This document shows positions 13,806 to 27,127 of a DNA stretch of 64,000 nucleotides, piece by piece. Position numbers and translations under genes: made by a program. Below the pieces are notes generated by a model. That model had not been told where the DNA came from. It made no database searches and saw nothing but the letters and a program-made list of their open reading frames with translations. This DNA comes from Morinoia aosen (Eukaryota; Arthropoda; Malacostraca; Amphipoda; Talitridae): NCBI GenBank assembly GCA_030386875.1, contig CM059572.1:37259732-37323731 (forward strand), written 5' to 3'. Each line of letters opens with the position of its first letter. Position 1 is the stretch's first letter.

Positions 13806-16800
13806 CTAAGGTGAGAAAAGCACATATAATAAACTTCAGGAGTCAACAAAAAAGTTCTATCACAACTTTCGAATCCTGATACTCGAGACGTTCATTCTCC
13901 TTCAGAGCATCAGCCCAATGATCAGAAAGGTAAGGGTAATAACCTACGCACTGGCTAGGTTCAAGTCTAACAAACGGCGCATTTGAGAACAAAGATTGAC
14001 TGCTATTCAAGAGTTTCAAGTTAAATGACTTCCTTCATAAAAAAAGCCCTATAAATAAACACAAAAAAAATGAAACAAGATAACATGATTGAGTCAAACA
14101 AACAGGACTAAAACACAGAAAAGGGCAAGGTTATCAAAAACATTATGCGTGGTAGCAGAAGAGGAAAACGTCACCAATTTGAGCTTCTGTCACCAGGATA
14201 AATACCGGTACAGCATTTTGAGTGGAAAATTGTTCCCTGAACAGATACTATTGACAACGACCGATGATGACCGACACCTACATACCATACAATGGCCAGT
14301 ATTGGAACTCAAAAATTTCCTACTGATTGTAAGGAGACTTCAAAGATCCTTTAATTAGGATCAACATATAGAAAAAGTTAGCTGCTGGGAGATGAAGCCA
14401 TTTGTGACTTGAAGTTATACACTAGACTTCTCAATTTCCCAACGTTTTAAAGAAAATTTATCATTGTTCAAATACCTAAGTTCAGTGATTCAGTGTTTAA
14501 TCTGGCTGGCAATCTGTAACCGAACACATGTCCTGCCAGACGCGGATCTAAACTTTGAAAATAGCCCTTAATTTCATTAATAGATATTTCCCATTAAACA
14601 TACAACATACCTTCGATTCGGAGGTTGTGATGGAGAAACGTACAGCTTTGGAGAGTTTTTCTTTGCTGGGGACATCTGGCGCGAGTTGGGGTCAGGGACA
14701 CGCAATTCTTTAACATGACCATTTAAATTGCTATCAGAAGCAGGGGAATCATCTTCGGCTACAACAGTGGAATACGCGGCAACGAAAGATATTTGCTCAG
14801 GGGACTGCTGGAGGTAAACTGAATCGTTCTCATCATCTACATTGTCTATGACAACGTTCGAACTTTCAATGACAGTTTCACTGGCGACAGGAGGAGTCTC
14901 TTCTTCGTGAAAAAACTCGCCAAGATCAGCCATTGACATAGCCTTGCTGACGATATCGGCCGACTGAGAGGCACCCGCTGAAGATTGCGCACTTACGCTA
15001 GGTGCGCAGGTGGGCTTTATTGCAGCATTCATGTCAAAGGATGCGCTGGCATAAGAGATGGGCTTGTTTGACAAGATAGCAGGAACAACAACAGCTTCTC
15101 CCACTCCAGGAATATCCCTTTGTTCTCTCATTTCAGGTACAGGGAGCACATTGATCCTACCAGAAGAATCTTGCAAAGACATACTCGAACTCAGATCACC
15201 AGCAGATCTCACATGATGAGATCCATGGCGGTTTTCATTCCAGTTATGCAAGTGAGTTTCTTGACGTCGTTGAGAATTTTGTTGTGCTGGAGGAGATCGA
15301 GCTTTCATTACTTTGAATATGGGCACTTTATGTTCTATATCGACTTGCTCGTTGTGCGGAGGCTGCTGTGGTTCTTCTCGTCTGTAATTAGGAGACTGCC
15401 GTTGACGAGCCCTGGGCTGACGTTCAGGATAAGGCACATTGTGGTATGAAGGCCTTTGGGGCACAGCGTGAAGATTTATATTTGGATGTCTACCCTGCGG
15501 CATATGTCTGTGACGCATGGGCCTAGGCGGAGCTTGTGAGTGATGGAACTGATTATTACTCCCGCCCAACTGTGCATTATTCGCGTCTGGGCGAGGAGGA
15601 AGATACCCCATCACAACATGGCTCCCGTCCATTGGCGAGTACGGAGGTCCACCCTGGAAGCGACCTCGAGGATGTGGAGGTTGAGGAGGGAAGCGACCAC
15701 GTTGATGTGCACGATGGTCCTTTGGATCACCATCGACCTGGTCAATGCAAAGATCAGAATCCACACTGCTTACATCAGAAAACCCATCCGAACAGTCGCA
15801 ATCAAGCCGGTCACAACAGCTGATGGTTCGATCGTTTTGTGTGGAGTCAGGTGTGACTAGATGATCATCAGTGGACGATGGGAATGCTGTAGCAGTACGT
15901 GATGTTTTTGCTATAGTGTAATGACCTTGTGGGAAGTCACTTTGTGAAAAAGCCTGTTCAGCAGCTAAATCTGGACTAGAATAGATCTCACAACGCGCGT
16001 TTTCTTCAGAACTCAGACTCGGTACTTCTGTACCACATTTTTCCACGGCGCAACACGGACCATCAGCCTGCTGGATCACATCTTCCAGGTCATGAAGCTC
16101 CACATCCCTGGAAATAAAAAGCATTTGAGATAAGTAAACAGCATCTCACTGTAAAAAAAAAAAGAAAAGTAAAGAGCTCGGAACAATTGTTGAGCGAGGG
16201 ATAAGGATTTAAATATCCTAGTCCTACAAATTCAATTGAATCGAAGACGTATAAATCTTTCTATAGAGAAGGTATAAATGAATCACAAAAAAAAGACGTA
16301 AGTACCTTACCATACATAAATATGAGCGACTCCCAATATCGTTATTACAGTCGAATTTTTGCAAGGCTTAATGAAAGAAGAACAAAAGCCTAAGTGAGAT
16401 GGCTGTCTTCTACACAGAAGCCCACACACATCGCTGACTGGTACTCACTGTGGCGGAGGTTCTCCTACACCGTCAGCTCCCGGCTCAGCGCCCTCGGTGA
16501 GCCACACAGGCTGTGACATGATCACGCTCACAGCCTCGTCGCTCTCGTCTTCACTGCCATCGTCAGGCTCCTTTGCGGGCTTGCCATACTCTGCAGCAAA
16601 GGCAACCATACTTCTCATTCACTGCATTATTTAGGTTAGTGTTTTGCAAGTTTATCATTACGTTCAGTGATTACAACCTTGCAAAAGTATTTCTTGCAGT
16701 GGACTTATGCTCAACACCCCTAAACAAAGTCGTGTCAACACACAATAACTTAATTCATTAACGCCAAAAAAGAAACGATGTCCAACAAAGAAAATATCAA

Positions 16801-19800
16801 ATATTTCTTCCAAAAATGAAACGTCTTTGCTTATCCCCACATCATTACTATCAGGTTGTACAGAATATTTTCTGGCTTCTCAATTCGAAAGATAGGGAAT
16901 GGAGTATGGAAAGTATGCTCAGTAAGTTAAGAGTTCCTCCTAACCTTTTCTGCCAGTCTACCATCACCGGAGATTGCGTTCTGGAGAAAATACCGCAGCA
17001 CAACTGGGGTCGAACCAGAGTCTTTCTCGTCTAAAGTTTGATGCCCAACCCCCTGTGTTTCATTTGAGTGAATCACCAACGCGTGGCGTTGACTAGATGT
17101 ACCTAATTCAAAGGTTGTGATATTTTCAACATCTACCATTTAATGACTCTATTGAGACAGCTGAGAGGAGGAAGTTGGATGTGTTTGAGATGAAGTGTTT
17201 GAGGAGCATGTATGGAGTAACTAGAAGAGATAGGATCAGGAATGAGTTGGTTAGGGAGCAGACGGGTGTTATCAAAAAGTTGAGCAGGCGAGTGGATGAA
17301 AGAGTGCTTGGATGGTTTGGGCATGTAGAAAGAATGAATGTTGAGCGGCTGGTGAAAAAGATTTATATGTCGGAAGTGAGTGGTCTTCGAGCGCGAGGTA
17401 GACCACGGATGAGTTGGATGGATGGGGTGCGACGTGCTTTGTATGAGAGGGGTCTGACTGTGGACGTGGCGAGAGGGATGGCTGCGGACAGAAGTGAGTG
17501 GGGGCAGTGTATAAGGAGGTAATTTTATTTTTGACGCGTTACTGGAAGCTGCCCGCGTGTGATGGGGTTGACCTGTCATGTGCGGGGGAGGGGCTGCACT
17601 CAATGAAGCGGTCGGGGTAAACCAGCTGTTGCTGTCGGGCCTGACTGTGGAAGGTGGTTGTGCTGGGCTGCTGCTGATCCTGGCAGTTCAGGTGCGGCCA
17701 GTGCTGCCTCTCTCGCCTCCTAGTGACTAAGTGTGGTGATTGTGGCCTGCTGTCGGCTACCCTCCCATGGGGAGGATAAGCCCGGTATATGTATGTACTT
17801 GAGACATTATTCCCACGCATACAAGACATTCGTTTTTTATTGCTCTACCCGAGGCCTAATTTCCAGCTAAATAAGACATGTGTTTCAAGTCTACGAGGCA
17901 GTCAGCTACATGCATCTCCAACGACTCAGAAGACAAAACCATGGAGAACTGGACTCAGCACTGAACGTCCACGAAGTACCAAACTTGCCTCGACTCCACC
18001 AACACAAACCTGATATGGAAGTGGAGCCTGAAAAAGAAGGAGTCGCGGACGCAAGGTCGTCCAGATGGCCGATCACTGAAATGTCCCCAGGACTCGCTGA
18101 CAAAAGAAGAACGAAGACTTCAGTAGGTATTTTGATGGAAAATGTGATTTCAGTGTATCGAGATTTCAGGGAAAACATCCTAAGCAGATCTGAACCGTTC
18201 CATTATGTTGTGAAGTGACGGTTCGTAAACACATACGAGCCTAGAATGAGTTGAATGTCTGCGATAGCAACAACAAAACATCATGTGAAACCAAAATGAA
18301 GAAAAGGCATTGAATTTATTAGTAAATCAATAGAGATTGCAATGGAGCAAAACCAGAGCTAAGTTTCCAAACTAAATACCATGGTGGAACAGTTGTGAAT
18401 TATGAATTTTGGTGCGCAAGAAAATTCTAATTGAGGAAGTAACTCCATGACCATCGTGGCTTACTGGGTATGAGAGTCAGCATCAATGTAGATGGTTAAA
18501 CGTAACGAAACTCAACAGTAGGAGCCCGACGTTTCTTTCCATTGGGAAGAAGAAAAAATTTAGCTACAATACCCTTCCCAACCCAGCAATTTAAAATGGG
18601 TACTAGCTCGACCGAAGATGGCCGTTTTTTATTCCTGGAGATAGTTGTAAGGCATTTTTAACACCTTTGAATAGGATGGTGTACTTTAACAAGATTCGAA
18701 TGCAGTGTTTGTAAATGACTTGAAAAACCCCCCCCTGTAAATGATTTGAAAACCAGGCTATCTGAATTATTTGCGTGGTATAAGTTTTTAGTTCCAACCT
18801 CACAAACAAATAACCACTGCAAACTGTGGTGTTATCTAGAACCTCATTGAAAGCATGCATTAGTGGCTTGGCAGTGTTAATGCACTTGCATATTATTCAA
18901 ATATTGTTTTGAAAAATTGATTCAGTGCCACCTTGTGAGTTGATGTTCATATGAACGAGTTTCTAATATAATGTATATATAATCGAAAAATTGAAAATTC
19001 ATATGCTACTTCGTTCATTTCTTTATTAGTTCAAATAAATAAACAAACACAGAAGAACAATCACGAAGAGTATTTTGAGCTGTGCTTTCAAGACCCCTGG
19101 AAAAATTTCCATAATTGAAAAATAAAAAATCACAAACTACTTAGTTTATTTTTGATAATTCGTTCAAATAAATAAACAAACACTAGAAAAAACTCCCGTT
19201 AAGTACTTTCAGAGACGCTTTCAAGAAAATCTTTCAACGCAAAACACACAGAGCAACGAGAGCTGCTGCAGTTTGAATCATGCCTCAGCACCAACAAACG
19301 ACACACAGGTTGACAGCTCGGACATGAGCAACAACCCTAACATAACCCCAATAACTCACTTGGCAGAGACGCATCCAGTTGAGAAAATGAAGCCGCGAGA
19401 TCCTCGTCCACCAAATTAGGGTAGGAAGACGCCACTGCAGCCTCCTCTTCCTCCACTTCCTGAAGCTGCTCATGTTCGCTCTGTAGATCAGCTTAGTTTT
19501 AGCATTCCCATTTTAGGAATCTGTATCCTAGATGAAACGTTGTACAGTTAAGGATGATGATGCACATGACAGATCTATGCATTTAGCATTTGCATGAAAC
19601 TTGTAGCTAATATCGGTGAACTTCAAGGAATGCTGGCTAAGCAGGGACTAAATATTACAAAATGTAAAACTAAAACTTATAGGCTTTGAATATTAAAATA
19701 TTACTATGAATACCCTGCTTCAACAACCAGGTATGGAAAAAGACTCAAATGACAAAATCAAGGGTAGAAACGTATCCTGAGTGAGAAAGTGAACATGCTT

Positions 19801-22800
19801 CATGCTCAGGATCGTCATCGGCATGTCATGCCTCACACATACTGCGAGATGCAGAAAGACAGGCAGGCAGTAAGTCACCAGAGGCAGAGAGAGGCAGTGA
19901 ACAAAGGCAGAGAGAGGCAGTGAACAAATGCAGAGAGAAGCAATGAACAAACTCAACAAAGGCAGAGAGAGGCAGTGAACAAACTCAACAAAGGCAGAGA
20001 GAGGCAGTGAACAAATATAGAGAGAGGCAGTGAACAAAGGCAGAGAGAGGCAGTGAACAAATGTAGAGAGAGGCAGTGACCAGAGGCAAAGAGAGAGAGT
20101 GAGGCAGTGACCAGAGGCAGAGAACACAGCACTCACCGCAGCACAAGGAGGCAGGAGCGCGGCAGGCAGTTGCGGCAGCGTGGCCGGGTGCGGTAGTGGC
20201 GCATCAGGAGGTTCGCTGGACGGCCGCACCACGTCTCCATCGTCTCCAGACAGGAACTTGATTTCGTGTTGCCGCCGAGACTGCATAAAGTTTTAAAAAT
20301 TAAACCATTTGTGATTACTACACCTAACACGGACACATTTCTTCTGAACAATGAAGTATTTAAATGGCATTTCTTAAAGCATAGAAAATAAAGAATCGAC
20401 TGATCAAAGGCTTGAAACCATAGCTCCCTTGCAGTAGATCTACCATGGCTTCCTTCCAAATTGCTTGACAAAAATGCCATCCACTGCACAATTCCAAGAA
20501 TGAAAGAACGTGGCAAGTCCCCAGTGAAAAAGCTCGAAAGGGACACGTGATAAAAAATGCCTCGACACCAAAGCCATTACAAATGGTCTCTACCGTATTA
20601 CTTATTGCTTCACCATCCATCGTTCAGCCTTCCAGTGTAAGTGCACTTCCGAAATACCCACATCTCATTCTATCCATTGTAAAGAATTGCCAAAACTTTG
20701 ATTTCAGTGCTAAGTGCCAGTAAACAAACCATCTGCGATTAACTTTTTTACATAGCGAATACGTCAAGTACGCAATGTAGCAAGCAAGCTTGCTCTTTCC
20801 CCAACTTGATATTAGCAAAAAAAATTCGGCAGCCTAACGATAAGACACATACTTAAAGATATGAAAAACCTATGCAAGTAGCCACCACTGCTTTAAGAGA
20901 AAGTACACAGTAATCTAGCCAGTAAAATTGGCGCTTCTGCTGCTAAGCTCATGCGAGAAATACTTGCCAATGTTTTGTAGACTCAAATGATTCACCTGGA
21001 TTACAGCCTTTGCCAACTGCATAAAATATCTTTGTGAGGGCGAGGGTTGCACATTGGGTCGAGGTGGAGAGTCTGGGGGGAGGAGATCTGAAATAGACGA
21101 GGGAAGAGGAGATGAAGGCTCTTGGTCCGCATTTTTCTCTTGACTTTCATCTTGGTCTCCTTGCGGAGGACAATGCCTTTTGATACCTCGCTGCTGACGG
21201 CGCTCTAGTTCGTCTTCCCAGATGTACGAAAGACCTGGGTTACTTGACACTCCTCCTGGAACAACAGTTGCAATCAGTATGACATATCATCCTTTACTAG
21301 GATATTGACTCATAAGAAGACTTTGTTTCCACTTTTTTGAGTTGGGGTTGCTGCCTAGTACCTGAAAGCCTGATCCAAAATAGTAACTGCAAAAAATTCT
21401 TCTATTACTGAAGCGTTGGTTGTAGTCGAATTACAAATTGGCTTCAAAAAGGCAGCTGCATAAACCTCGCTCAACAGCAAGAGCCTATGAATATGGATGT
21501 GTGTTCCAGTTGCTCAAATACAGTAACTACTCTAGCATCAACAGTCGGCCACAAACACAAGAGGAAAGTCGTGTTAGTGTCCCACGTTTATAAGAGATTA
21601 AATTTAAACCTAAAAAATTCCTACGAATTTCACCTTGACCAGAGACTTCTGGCAACACGTCATGACCTTGACATGGAGGCACTCTCATACCATGAAATAT
21701 TTCTGCAGTAGTTTGCAGTAAATAAACTCTAATCTACATGGCTTGAATATAATCTAAAATAACTCCATCATTGATGCTTCTCAGCTTGAGAATGAAAAGC
21801 AAGGCAAAAAAATCGCTACACGTAAAGTCATTTCTATTAAAAATGATCAAATAAAACTGAACGTTTCGGACTGTCCATCTTCAGCAAAAAATCTCTGTAA
21901 AACGAAACCAAAAGAGGAAGAATTAATACACTAAAGTAGTAATTAATTGAATTTAATTAAAACTTAAATTATTTCCAGTAATACGCACAGGAACAATGTT
22001 ACGAAAACAATTCACTGAGTTATACACGAGAATGGAAACACGCATTCAAATGGAGAAAAGGTGTGCGACTTATTTGCAAACGCGGCACACCAAGAGTGTG
22101 GAATTAGTTTCAGATCGTTGTGGTCGCCCTTCAACGGACTAAAGGGAAATCATTCGCTCAGCAGCTAATTCCCCAAGCCATGATCAAAGCTCCATGTATG
22201 TAACAGCAAGTTGCCCATGCAAGGCTCTATGACTTTCTGTAAAACTAAAAATATTGTACTGTTCAAATTGAAATATTAAAATCATAGCCTATGCCTCGCT
22301 TTTAAGCATTTGAAACGTGTTGTATTAAGGCTAGCTAGTAACTACAGCTCTCTTGCATGCGTGGAAACGGGAAATAGACCAATTCCTGTCATCTATGAAC
22401 GTATCGAACGATAAAAGTAATGGCATGAACAATGCAACACTCTGGCAGCAAAAAAATAGGCAACCTCGTTTTTCCGAAGAAAAAGTTTCATGAAAACAGT
22501 AGTTTTTTGTTATTCATAGAATAATGCTTATGAAACACCCCTTTATTCTACGTGATAGTTAAATTTTTCATTAGTTTCAATACTAATTGCTCAACTGGAG
22601 GCAATATAATGTATGAAAAAGAGTGCGCAACTGCAAGGCAGAAGCCAACAGACGAGCTGGCCAGCAACACACGCACCTGCCAGCTGCACAGGGTTGAGTA
22701 TCTCCTCGGCCTGCACGTCCACCTCCAGCTCACAGCTCGCCTGTCGCTGCACAGTCTCCGGCAGGTAGCCCGCCAGCCTCTCTATGCTCTCGGCGTCCCA

Positions 22801-25800
22801 GTACACTGAAGATGCCTGTCGCCAACAGAGCTTAGTTAATGCCACATTGACAATGCCTGTCCCCAACACAGGTTAGTTAATTCCACACTGATGATGTTTG
22901 TGACCAACACAGGTTAGTTAATTCCACACTGATGATGTCTGCCCCAACATTGGTTAGTTAATTCCACACTGATGATGTCTGTGACCAACACAGGTTAGGT
23001 AATTCCACACTGACGATGCCTGTCGCCAACACAGCTTAGTCAATGCCTGTCACTAACACGGGTTAGTTAATCCCACACTGACGATGCCTGTAACCAACAC
23101 AGGTTGATCCCTTAACGTCGGCATTTTTGTCACTCATGTTTCCGCTCTCACAACCACCATCACTAGCTGGCACTAGCATCAGGTTGTCACAGACATCAGA
23201 ATGAGGAAGGAACTGCAACTCAGCAGTGAACTTCACGGAACATATTAGGGAGAAAATGTACAAGAAATGAAATATCTTTGTTACTTAGGCAGAGGACCAT
23301 ACATTTATATAGGACATTAGCTAGTAATATGCAGGTATAGATCCATTGCTGCCAGCACATTTTAGTGTGAGGGTTGTGCACGTGTAGATCAGCTCTAGCC
23401 GTAGATACAGATCTAGTCTGGTAGGAACCTTAGAAGCAACACTTTCATTCTTCATTACCACATATGTAGTGTAAAACACACTCACTATACAGTTAAAAAA
23501 TCAGAGTAAATGCTCGTCGTCACCACAAGCATCGACATTATTACAAGTCGGTATAAGAAAAAATAGTTTGAATCTTATTGAAGATTTCATGTTAACCTCA
23601 GGAGCCATAAACTTGTACTTTCCGTCATCCGTACACAACGTAACAACATACATACTTGAACAAACTCATCCTGCTTGGCGAAGAGCCCTGTTTCCCATCA
23701 ACTGCACCTTTCTCCCAATTGTTCATGATGTCGAGAAAGGTAGGAAAGTATATTCAACATCCAATCAACCGTCACACTTGCTTTGTGATTCACGTTCAGC
23801 AAACATTGGTCTAATACCTAACACACACATTTTTCCTATCATAGCAGGCTTGCCTGTAGCATTGCACAGGATGATGCTCTTCACAACTTTCAGCTTGTTC
23901 ATCAGAACTCGATTTTTTTATAAAATGCCTCCACCTAAACAGCGTCATCAACTGCAACATTCACAGCTACCCATTCACTGAACTTGAAGCATGATGCAAT
24001 CCACTTCGAAATATTCCTTAATATCAGCTTCAACTTCATAGGAGGAATCAAATCGCCGTTCACCCAACGCAGGGTCATCAGAATAGAATCAATCAACAAC
24101 CCCAAACCTCTGGGACTTCACATCGTCAAGATGCTCATTATAGGGCGAGTCGTGTCTCTTCTTCCAGCACTTACGTTCCACACATAATTGTAAGAATTTT
24201 AACTCCTATTACCGTTATTACAACCACGGTCATTAAGACTGGCTCTGGTATCAGGTTGTCAAGGATATCATAATGAGAAAGGAACAAAAACTAACCAGAG
24301 AACTTCAAACTAAACCATAAAATATAAATTCAGCAACAAATATAAGAACATTTTTGAAGTGTCCAGTATAGTTTGTGGTGCAGTTGAGGGTTAAGAAACA
24401 CAGAGATGCTGAATGGCCAGGCCACAAAATTAATTATAGTCGGAGGAGGTAGCTCCTGCTACAGCATACTGCTTACATACACATTATATCATCATTTCAT
24501 TTACGTACACATCATCTCACAGCTCTCAACAACATCCCTATATTCTATGCACACTGAAGACAACTGTGCTAACCCTCATCATATACCAAATGGATAAACA
24601 CACATAAAACCAACACCTTAAAATGAAGCATACACGAGACAGTCTAAATTGTTTCAATATCACAATACTGATGACTCTGAGCCTTTTCAGTTGAATACAC
24701 AGAGAAGAGTGACGGCTTTGTAAAGCCAAGTCAATATTGAGCACACACAGACGTTCAGGTACGGGCACACAAATGCGCCAAGTTCCTCACCTGCTGAGAG
24801 GAGGGTGTAGGGTTCTGGAGTGCACTCTCCAACCATAAATTAGGTTTTGGTTCTTGATCTTCACCTAAATCAGGAACGCCCACAGGTCGGCCTGTCGAAC
24901 ACAGAGAGAGTAAAATCCTAAGCAAATACTAGGGAATTATCGTCGTTTTTCTTCTTCAGGAATGTAAACCCATGCTAAGCCAAATAAACATTCTGCGATG
25001 AAAATAACACAGAAGATGAACTTTATGAAGAGCCTAACTCTTGCATTATTTTATGGCTGAGGCAACATGGAAAACGAAAATGTTTTTTTCAAATTATAAC
25101 CAACATTAGGCATACGTAAAAAGCAGAGTAACTGCAGGCACTTTTTGCTCTACAAGAAGGCACAATCTACTCCGAAAATTTTTGGAATACGTGACAATGA
25201 AAGCCAAAAAAAACTCCTGAACAACCATCCCCTGACAGAAGGAAGGCAGAAAAAGGCAAGAAAACAACAAAGCTATTAAAATATAGCGCTATAACGTTAA
25301 CTGCGGTTGGCTGAACTTTAGTTTAATACTCAATTCGAACAGAGATCAGAATGAGCCATTAATTGATTTTTATTAACTATACGCCAAAACGTAGTGAGCG
25401 ACCACCACCAGTCAGTCACGCCGTGTAATGAAAATCCTTTCAGTGACCCATCCCCTGTACATAACAAACCATTAACTAATCGCCTGTAGGTAACAAACCA
25501 TCAACATGTCAATGAATTAGGAAGCCTACATCACTGAAACAACTCTGCCACACAACACAAAAGCTGCCAGCAGCACCGCAAGTCCCACACAAGGCCCCCA
25601 AGAGCTGCATTTGTCCTACATGATCGCTAGCAACACTCGACAGCCTCACGTACAACTACAGAGGCATCAGAGCGAGGCACTGATCCAAGTCATGAGCCGA
25701 TCACACAAGCAAACACAGCGCATGTCTGCCAACATTTTAAAACTAGTGAAATTAAACTCTATAGCGTAATTTGGCAATGATTCATACAAAAAGATAAAAA

Positions 25801-27067
25801 GATGAAAAGTTGGTGCAATAACAAAATCACGATCATTAAACTGATCAACTTCAGACAGAACTTTTCATGGCATTTTAAAGAGTGTGTGGCAGGAAGACAC
25901 CTTGCAATAAAAGTTTATAAAATGTCAGGAAAAATTGAAAATTAAATCAGATACACATCTACCAAACATCAACAGACATTAATCATACTAGCCAAGCTTC
26001 GTTACCATTGATCAAGAACATGTCATTTCTCGAAGGAAGAACATTTTTGTCGGCAAAACAACACAGCATGAGCCGAGAGGAGAAAAAAAAGATGACAAGC
26101 AGCTGAGTAACTGAAACGCACACCCCAACCAAACTGGCAACAAACCAAGAAGCTGGATCATGAACATACCCTTCCTGAAGCGAGGACTGGATGCATGCAT
26201 CAAATTCATGCCGTGCAGGTTGTAGTCCATCATAAACTTGAGCTTGTAAGGCACATGGCACTCCAGAGGGTGCAAAACTTCTGACAACACACAACCGGCC
26301 TGCACGAGAAAATTCTGTGTTGTAGTAACATCTCAACAGCAAAGCTACATCACTAATGAGTCAACCTTCATCAGAATGAAAAAATATGATGTAATATAAT
26401 ATAATAAAACCAATAAAATACAAGTTGTTGTAATATCTTGGCAGCAAGGCTATTATTCAACATTCATTAAAATTGCAATAATAATGAACCTGCAATAACA
26501 TGGGACCCTTGAAAGCCATTGCACTTCATGAAATATAGGCAGCAATATTAATTTCCTCCATTCCATTCAGGCAAAGAAAATCACTACTCTGAAATGTCAG
26601 TAATTTCTCCCTCATCTGAGAGCTTCCCAAGTTTTATCCTAACTTGTACGTTACTACCAAATTCTGGCAATAATTACATGAATTCATGCAAAAAGCATTG
26701 GCACTGTTATGCTATAAAAAGTACCCCTCAGGAGGATACAACTATTGTATCTATGGGAATTAGCGCTCCCAGGGGAAGCATGTGAGGGCCCGAGCTTAAG
26801 GTTAGGTAGGCTTCCTTTTTGTTGTAATAAAATAGGTTTTTGTTTTGTTACGGACCATCTTTTTTCGGTTCACTGCTGTCCCGTTTTTCAGCACCTACTA
26901 CTTTCTTCTTTAACTTTTTTCTTGTTTCATGGACTTCTTTCCTAGCTTACTGTTTCTGTGCACCTTGTGCATAGATTCCGCGTTCCCTCAACTCCATACT
27001 AAATGGTGCCTTCCTCTTTCCTCTCTTGGAACATCTTTGTCGTGGTTAAGGGAGGCAAAAACTTTCT

Positions 27068-27127
<60 letters not shown>

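Noticed and set aside
14577..16124. Treating this 515-codon frame as its own gene
   Set aside because: Both ends are intron sequence. The middle is exon 11 of REV3L, bounded by TTTCCAG and AAG/GTATGT, with phases matching both neighbours.
17133..17603. Minus-strand frame of 156 codons over the LINE fragment
   Set aside because: Antisense to the recognisable LINE protein tail on the plus strand.
19720..20286. 188-codon minus-strand open frame
   Set aside because: Only the first 48 codons after the acceptor are REV3L exon 8. The rest is intron read through a GGCAGAGAGA-type minisatellite after a strong GTGAGT donor.
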